Shown here piece by piece: positions 7,071 through 11,646 of a stretch of 11,646 bases of DNA. Source of the stretch: Bacillota bacterium (GTDB taxonomy: Bacteria; Bacillota; DTU025); contig DUWJ01000129.1 of the NCBI GenBank assembly GCA_012842765.1, positions 1 to 11,646 on the forward strand, in the 5' to 3' direction. Below the pieces are notes generated by a model that ran no database searches, was not told where the DNA came from, and worked only from the letters and a program-made list of their open reading frames with translations. The position numbers and the translations under genes are program-made. Position 1 is the first letter of the stretch. The number at the start of each line of letters is the position of its first letter.

Positions 7071-9420
7071 AGCGGAATTTGCTAAGGGCCTTTCAGTGGT
7101 TTTGGCCAGTACTCCTCAGATTCGTCTGATCTTCCTCGGTGCTCTGGAATCTATGGGCGTTGTTGGCATTGAGGCGCGGACCAAGCGTGTCGAGAAGGGC
7201 GGCAGAATATCTGTGACAGTCATCGATGACAATCACAGGCGTGTCATGCTTGTGCGCGATTCTTTATCGCAACCGTCAGTGAGGGTTGTGGATTTCGATA
7301 CAGGCATGGGCACAGAGATTGCTGTCCCCATTGCCGAAGCCATGGGCCTTTCCGAAACCGATCTGGCTTGCAGCGATGATGGGATGGCTGAGTGTGGGGC
7401 GTGGACGGTGCCTGTCAGATTGCTCATGGGCGATAATGGCAGGCGATACGAGAGGGCTATTTCCCTTCTGGATGGAATAAGCAGCGATTCAGGAGCGGAA
7501 AATGCCTATTTTGAACTCAGGCGCGAGGTGGAGCGCGTTGCGGACCTGCGTATAAAAAGGGCGGAACTGAGAGCCAGAATCGCTTGGCTTGTTGAGAGGT
7601 TATCCTTTCTTGATTCGAGGATATCCTCCATAGATGCGGCTCTACGGACCAAGGTGGAATGCGATGAAATCGAGGAGTATGTGGGGTTCTTGAAACAGGA
7701 GTTCGAATCATGGCGGATCAATCTCGCCGACGTGTTGGTGACGGAGAAAGCTGCGGAAAAGGCCAGAAACAGGTTGCTCAAGTATTCTGGTATGGAAGGG
7801 GCTTTTGACCCTGAGGTTGCGGGCGAGATAAGGAATCTGATGTCTGAAATGTCTGAGCTGGAGAAGACAGCGATATCGTACGAATCAGAACAGTCGGGTA
7901 TTACGTCTGCAATAAATGGGCTCAGAATGGAGCTTGCCCTGGCGAGCAAAGACCTCGAGGAGCTGGAACAAAGAGGATTGTCCCGCAGGACGCTGGAGCA
8001 TGCGCAATCTTCCTTGAAAGAGATCGAAGACAGGGAGACTCGTCTTGCAAGTCTGTCGCAACGCATTGCAGAGGTTGACAAGGTCCTTGGGCGCAAGAGA
8101 CTCGCCGATGGCCTTTCTGTGGGAGGGGCACTCTTGACCGTCACGTCTCTCACTGGGCTTCTCCTTCCAGAGAATATCTTTCCGTGGATGAGCTTGTCTG
8201 AGCCGCTGATGGGAGTCTTGATTTTGCTGCTTTCCACTGGCTTGATGTGCACGGTCTATGGGGTTTCGACGGGGATAGAGCTGGATGCCAAACATGGTGC
8301 AAAGGTGAGACTGGAGCACGATCGGGCCAATCTTTCGAGCCAGGTGGCATGGCACAGAAGGAGACTCGATTCGTTGCTGCACGACATGTCCATAAACGAC
8401 TATGCGCTGGCCGTGGAGAAGATGGAGTGGCTTAAGGAGAAAAAAGAGTGTCTGCTGGAGGAGATCAAAACTCTGTCAGGTGAACTTGCTCGATTGAGGA
8501 ACGAGGCGGACTTGAATCGGGTCAGGACATGGCGGGCTAAGGAGCGCATGGGCGAGTTGATGAAGGTGTCTGGTTTTTCTTCTCCTTCGATGTATCTTGA
8601 GGCATACGAGGACTATCGAAGGGTTGAAGCATCCTACAGAGAGGCTGCCGACAGGCTAGAGGCTGCACTGGGCGGGCGCTCTCGGGAAAGTATAGAGCGT
8701 GACATCGAGATCGTGCTTGAAGAGATTGCTTCTGCAGAGGCTCAGCGCGCAGCCATTGCCGATCCCAGGATCGAGGAAAAGATCTGGGAGCTGAGCGAGG
8801 AATACGCCATAAAGGCAGACGAGCGGGAGCGGTTGGCTCTCGAACTGGAGCAAAAGTCTTTGGAACTTGCAGATACAGAACATGCGTTGGCAGGTGTAGA
8901 CATTTGGGAGGTATCGAGTGAGGCAGCGCGAGCCGCCTCGGAATTGGAACGTGCGAGGCGTGAGGGGCTCGCGGCTAGCTTAGCACAGGCAGCCATTGAG
9001 GAGATGATCGAAGAAAAACGGGCGCAAGCTGGGGCAAGATTAGCGGAGGTTGCCTCGGATATCATGGCATTTTTTACGGGCGAGCCTACGGCAGAAATCT
9101 CTTGTGCGGTTGAGGAAGACTGCGTCAGATGCTCTTTCCCGAGGGCAGCTGACTCGGAGTCGTTGATTCCTGTGGCTGTTCTCGCTGTTCGGCTTGGCGC
9201 CAGCGAGGTTCTATACGGAAGAGGCGCTCTCCCTTTGATAATTGACTATTCTTCTAAGGGTAAAGGCGGACGGGTAGGGCACAAGTCGGCATACCAAGGG
9301 TTAACCCTTGTTTGGCCCGCTCTGGAGAAACTTGGACGAACAAGGCAGGTAATATTAGTATTGGACGGATTGGAGTTCGCAGAGCAGATACCAAAATCAT
9401 GTGAAGTTTTGACGATATGA
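7015..9420 (+). CDS. SbcC/YhaN-like coiled-coil membrane protein lacking ATPase motifs
   Basis: This 801-residue protein has the plan of YhaN/SbcC-type ATPases: an N-terminal head half, a long coiled coil (about 165-360 and 420-700) and a C-terminal head half. Two hydrophobic segments (about 367-384 and 398-417) form a membrane hairpin in the middle of the coil. The sequence FAKGLSVVLASTPQIRL (ending at 38) stands where relatives have GLNVIYGPNEAGKST, so the Walker A P-loop is gone. The C-terminal LPLIID (Asp744) aligns with Walker B, but the next acid is Tyr. AADSES (711-716) replaces the signature motif, and VILVLDG (Asp784) lacks the H-loop His. I infer no normal ATP hydrolysis, perhaps a structural or membrane-tethering role with its nuclease-like partner. 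The frame is intact with heptad-rich coding, arguing against a pseudogene. The exact start is uncertain among nearby GTG and ATG codons. Confidence 0.78.
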   Translation: MVMIEKLLVAARKGGPTIEAEFAKGLSVVLASTPQIRLIFLGALESMGVVGIEARTKRVEKGGRISVTVIDDNHRRVMLVRDSLSQPSVRVVDFDTGMGTEIAVPIAEAMGLSETDLACSDDGMAECGAWTVPVRLLMGDNGRRYERAISLLDGISSDSGAENAYFELRREVERVADLRIKRAELRARIAWLVERLSFLDSRISSIDAALRTKVECDEIEEYVGFLKQEFESWRINLADVLVTEKAAEKARNRLLKYSGMEGAFDPEVAGEIRNLMSEMSELEKTAISYESEQSGITSAINGLRMELALASKDLEELEQRGLSRRTLEHAQSSLKEIEDRETRLASLSQRIAEVDKVLGRKRLADGLSVGGALLTVTSLTGLLLPENIFPWMSLSEPLMGVLILLLSTGLMCTVYGVSTGIELDAKHGAKVRLEHDRANLSSQVAWHRRRLDSLLHDMSINDYALAVEKMEWLKEKKECLLEEIKTLSGELARLRNEADLNRVRTWRAKERMGELMKVSGFSSPSMYLEAYEDYRRVEASYREAADRLEAALGGRSRESIERDIEIVLEEIASAEAQRAAIADPRIEEKIWELSEEYAIKADERERLALELEQKSLELADTEHALAGVDIWEVSSEAARAASELERARREGLAASLAQAAIEEMIEEKRAQAGARLAEVASDIMAFFTGEPTAEISCAVEEDCVRCSFPRAADSESLIPVAVLAVRLGASEVLYGRGALPLIIDYSSKGKGGRVGHKSAYQGLTLVWPALEKLGRTRQVILVLDGLEFAEQIPKSCEVLTI

Positions 9421-9524
9421 GGGATTGCTAAGGGTTCGCGTTTGTTGTGGTCGGGACGGAGGAGATGAAAAAACGACGAGCCAGTGTTCGAATATGTGAC
9501 TTCGGAATGCAAATGCGAACGGGA

Positions 9525-9556
9525 AGCGATGCGGTAGCATCGCTCTCAGTGTTTTT
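9525..9556 (+). terminator. Intrinsic terminator after the SbcCD-like pair
   Basis: AGCGATGC at 9525-9532 pairs exactly with GCATCGCT at 9537-9544 around a GGTA loop, and a TTTTT run ends at 9556 after an 8-nt gap. It lies about 105 nt after the stop of the SbcC-like gene, which fits the end of that operon. The delayed T-run weakens the case slightly. Confidence 0.65.
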
Positions 9557-10203
9557 GGGTCTGAGTATCTTAGAAGGAGTATGTGAGTGCTTTCCAGACA
9601 AGTCTTCTGTTTGGCAATCTAAAAGTTCATATGTTGACCACCACGTCTAGGACCGAAATTCGGGGCCTGCAATTGGAAGAGGGCATGCTGTAGACGGCAG
9701 CTTTCGCCTGTGAATGCAAGCATGTGCCCATGGTCTGTCGATGAGCGAGGCGGTTCCTATCATGGCTGCTTTTGGACATGCTTTTTGAGGACATGGCGAG
9801 TTTTTCGACAAGGGTCGGCCAGAAAATCGGCACAACGCTGGAATGATAGGCTAAATGAGTGATAGCAAGCATGGACAGGAATGCAGGGCAGTTCAGAGAT
9901 TGATCAGAAGTTACTTGGAGAAGAAAACTTCGTTTTTGTACGGTTTCCCAGAAATCCACAGTGCTGCAGGGGCTTTTGTACGTCTAACAAGCTTTGCCTT
10001 GGGAGGGATGACGCTGGCACAAAAGTTGCAACGAAGAAGGGGACATCTAGCGCAATCCACAACGCTCCTAGCCCGCTTTAGCAATATCGGCAAAAAACGG
10101 TTTGGTTGCTGTATGCGCCTTGCATTCTGGTAATGCCAATATCAATGTAGGACTGGTCGGAATGGAACTCCCATCCCACAAAGGACGAAAGAAGTCAAGA
10201 AAT

Positions 10204-10219
10204 TGCATGGGCCTATGCA
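10204..10219. promoter_or_regulatory. Palindrome upstream of ssnA, possible operator
   Basis: TGCATGGGCCTATGCA is palindromic except for one pair of positions and ends 63 nt before the ssnA start. The size and position fit an operator for a dimeric regulator or a short leader hairpin. I found no second copy in the window. Confidence 0.3.
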
Positions 10220-10282
10220 GGTGTATGGGGCGTGGACAGACAATAGAGGCCATAGAACCAGTGGCAATAGGAGGTCAGGACG

Positions 10283-11620
10283 ATGGGGGCGGACTTGATC
10301 TTAGGAAATGGAGTTGTGGTGGACTGCGGATACCCTGCACAGGTGATAGAGGGCGGGGGTGTTGTGATATCCGGCGAGATCATAGCGGATGTGGGACGAA
10401 CGGAAGAGTTGCGCCGGAAGTATCCGGAGGCTGGTTTTGAGGATGTGGGAGGCAGGTTGATAATGCCCGGGATGATGTGTGCGCACACCCATCTATGCAG
10501 AGTGTTTGCTCGGGGAATGCAGCCTGATGGGCCCCCTGCAAAGGTTCTTTCTAAGGTTTTGGAAGGGTCTTGGTGGCGACTTGATAGAAAGCTGACGGAA
10601 GAGGATATATGGACAAGCGCAATGATGTCTCTTATCTGGTGTGTGCGCAATGGAATTACTACCGTCTTCGATCACCACCATAGCCCCAACGCGGCTTTTG
10701 GTTCCCTCGACGCAATAGCTGATGCTGTAGCCCGGGTCGGAATTAGGGCATCGCTTTCGTATGAAGTATCCGACTTTGATGGCCCGGATGCGGCGGATGA
10801 GGGCATAAGGGAGAATGTCAGGTTCATAGAGCGGTGCAAGAGGATGAAATCTCCGCTTATTCGGGCTAATTTTGGGCTTCAAGGTTCACTCACACTTTCC
10901 AATGAGACCATCAGAAAGTGTGTGGAGGCGCCAGGAGCAGTCGAGGCAGGCTTTCATATACATACTGCGGAGGGTATTGAAGACCTGATACGAAGCATAA
11001 GGAGATATGGCAAACCTGTTGTGAAGCGCTTGGATGACCTTGGCGTATGGAATGACCGCTCATTGGCGGTCCATTGTGTCCATATCAATTCCGAGGAGAT
11101 CGAAATACTAAGGGAACGAGATGTGAGCGTCGTTCACTGCCCCGAGTCCAATATGGGTAATGCTGTGGGAGATGCTCCTATTCTGGAGATGATTTCACGC
11201 GGAGTCAGAGTGGGATTGGGGACAGACGGTTGTTCTTGCGGTATGTTCGAAAGCCTCAAAGCGGCCGATCTTCTGCTAAAGCACAAGGAAGCCGATCCCC
11301 AGGTAGGCTGGATCGAGGCGCCACTCATGGCCTTTCGTAACAATTCGGCAATACTGGCGAAGCAATGGGATGTTCCACTTGGCATGCTGAAGCCTGGCGC
11401 CTACGCCGATTTGATAATCGTGGACTACTGGGCGCCTACGCCTATTGACGATAACAATTGGCGGAGCCATGTAACAATGGGAGTTACAGGAGGTATGGTT
11501 GACAGTACAATGGTTAACGGCAGGTTCTTGATGCGCCACCGTGAACTTGTTGCCATTGATGAGAGGGAGATTGCTGCAAAGTCGAGGAAGCTTGCGAGGG
11601 AGCTTTGGAAGAAGGTCTGA
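10283..11620 (+). CDS. ssnA: SsnA-type amidohydrolase (putative aminohydrolase)
   Basis: The 445-residue product matches E. coli SsnA closely in length and landmarks: GGRLIMPGMMCAHTHL near the N terminus, WWRLDRKLTEED, NGITTVFDHHHSP, and PGAYADLIIVDYWAPTPI followed by the DNNWRSHVTMGVTGGMVDS and VNG block near the end. Metal ligands expected for the amidohydrolase superfamily are present: His68 and His70 (HTH), His227 (HIHTAE), His264 (AVHCVHI) and Asp315 (GTDG). The enzyme should hydrolyse a C-N bond in a nitrogen heterocycle in the cytoplasm. In many bacteria ssnA lies with ygfK and selenium-dependent molybdenum hydroxylase genes, suggesting purine-related catabolism, but its true substrate is not established and no such partner is visible here. 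The start is ATG 10283 with AGGAGGT at 10269-10275, spaced 7 nt. It is clearly separate from the operon upstream. Confidence 0.92.
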   Translation: MGADLILGNGVVVDCGYPAQVIEGGGVVISGEIIADVGRTEELRRKYPEAGFEDVGGRLIMPGMMCAHTHLCRVFARGMQPDGPPAKVLSKVLEGSWWRLDRKLTEEDIWTSAMMSLIWCVRNGITTVFDHHHSPNAAFGSLDAIADAVARVGIRASLSYEVSDFDGPDAADEGIRENVRFIERCKRMKSPLIRANFGLQGSLTLSNETIRKCVEAPGAVEAGFHIHTAEGIEDLIRSIRRYGKPVVKRLDDLGVWNDRSLAVHCVHINSEEIEILRERDVSVVHCPESNMGNAVGDAPILEMISRGVRVGLGTDGCSCGMFESLKAADLLLKHKEADPQVGWIEAPLMAFRNNSAILAKQWDVPLGMLKPGAYADLIIVDYWAPTPIDDNNWRSHVTMGVTGGMVDSTMVNGRFLMRHRELVAIDEREIAAKSRKLARELWKKV

Positions 11621-11646
11621 GCTGCTTTGAACGATCATGCCAGAAC

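Larger units (their letters stand above)
9421..10282. other. 862-nt stretch without a supported gene
   Basis: Apart from the terminator at 9525-9556, the palindrome at 10204-10219 and the ssnA ribosome site, I see no convincing feature. All frames contain only short open stretches without recognisable domains or well-placed ribosome sites. On the minus strand, within 9647-9835, one frame contains GTASLIDRPWAHACIHRR, followed by a stop and then WWSTYEL. This loosely resembles the SFIDSTP...C..RR...WFYGFKL layout of IS982-type transposases, so a decayed insertion element is possible, but the match is weak and by eye. A short palindrome, CCGAAATTCGG, is at 9653-9663. No tRNA or known riboswitch fold stood out. 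Confidence 0.5.

Noticed and set aside
7506..8252. 248-codon minus-strand open frame inside the SbcC-like gene
   Set aside because: It is antisense to the coiled-coil coding region. Its serine- and arginine-rich product is the usual shadow of a Glu/Leu-rich gene.
9447..9650. 67-codon open frame starting at GTG
   Set aside because: It runs straight through the hairpin terminator at 9525-9556, shows no recognisable domain, and has no ribosome site well placed for its start.
9855..10133. 92-codon open frame on the + strand
   Set aside because: No recognisable motif or ribosome site; its composition looks like translated non-coding sequence, and another frame is open over the same stretch.
10102..10440. 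112-codon frame overlapping the start of ssnA
   Set aside because: It overlaps the strongly supported ssnA start in another frame and shows no domain; ssnA has the consensus ribosome site.
1..11646. CRISPR array or defence island
   Set aside because: No regularly spaced direct repeats were seen and no cas-like protein is encoded. WYL regulators alone do not make a defence locus.

Overview
The window looks like a piece of a chromosome from a Clostridia-type member of the Bacillota with moderately high GC. The strongest pointer is a SCIFF (six cysteines in forty-five residues) RiPP precursor beside its radical SAM maturase, a pair nearly restricted to Clostridia. A sigma factor resembling Spo0H/SigH and the use of GTG and TTG starts with strong G-rich Shine-Dalgarno sequences agree with this. 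All genes I can support lie on the + strand.

Layout. Positions 1-486 hold the C-terminal part of an M42-family metallo-aminopeptidase. Positions 517-678 hold a 53-codon SCIFF precursor starting at GTG, and 666-2117 its SPASM-type radical SAM maturase, whose start lies inside or just after the precursor gene. After a 113-nt gap with a perfect hairpin comes a compact three-gene unit: a SigH-like sigma factor (2231-2869) and two WYL-domain regulators (2898-4232 and 4195-5313), the latter two overlapping. A strong GC hairpin terminator at 5441-5470 closes this unit.

A second unit follows, apparently with its own promoter: an SbcD/YhaO-like calcineurin-fold protein (5667-7070) overlapping an SbcC/YhaN-like coiled-coil protein with two central membrane segments (7015-9420), then a hairpin terminator at 9525-9556. 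Both proteins keep the family architecture, yet both have lost catalytic motifs. The nuclease-like subunit lacks the GNH(D/E) motif. The ATPase-like subunit lacks Walker A, the signature motif, the second Walker B acid and the H-loop. Both frames are long and open, so this looks like a retained, repurposed pair rather than decay. It is the most unusual thing in the window.

Positions 9421-10282 hold no convincing gene. A possible transposase relic on the minus strand is only a weak resemblance. The window ends with a complete SsnA-type amidohydrolase (10283-11620), with its metal ligands intact and a consensus ribosome binding site.

How the genes may work together: ScfA/ScfB make a thioether-bridged ranthipeptide. 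The sigma/WYL/WYL unit looks like a regulatory cassette. Tandem WYL proteins recall the actinobacterial DNA-damage regulator PafBC, and the next unit resembles a DNA-end-processing complex, so a regulatory link is conceivable but unproven.
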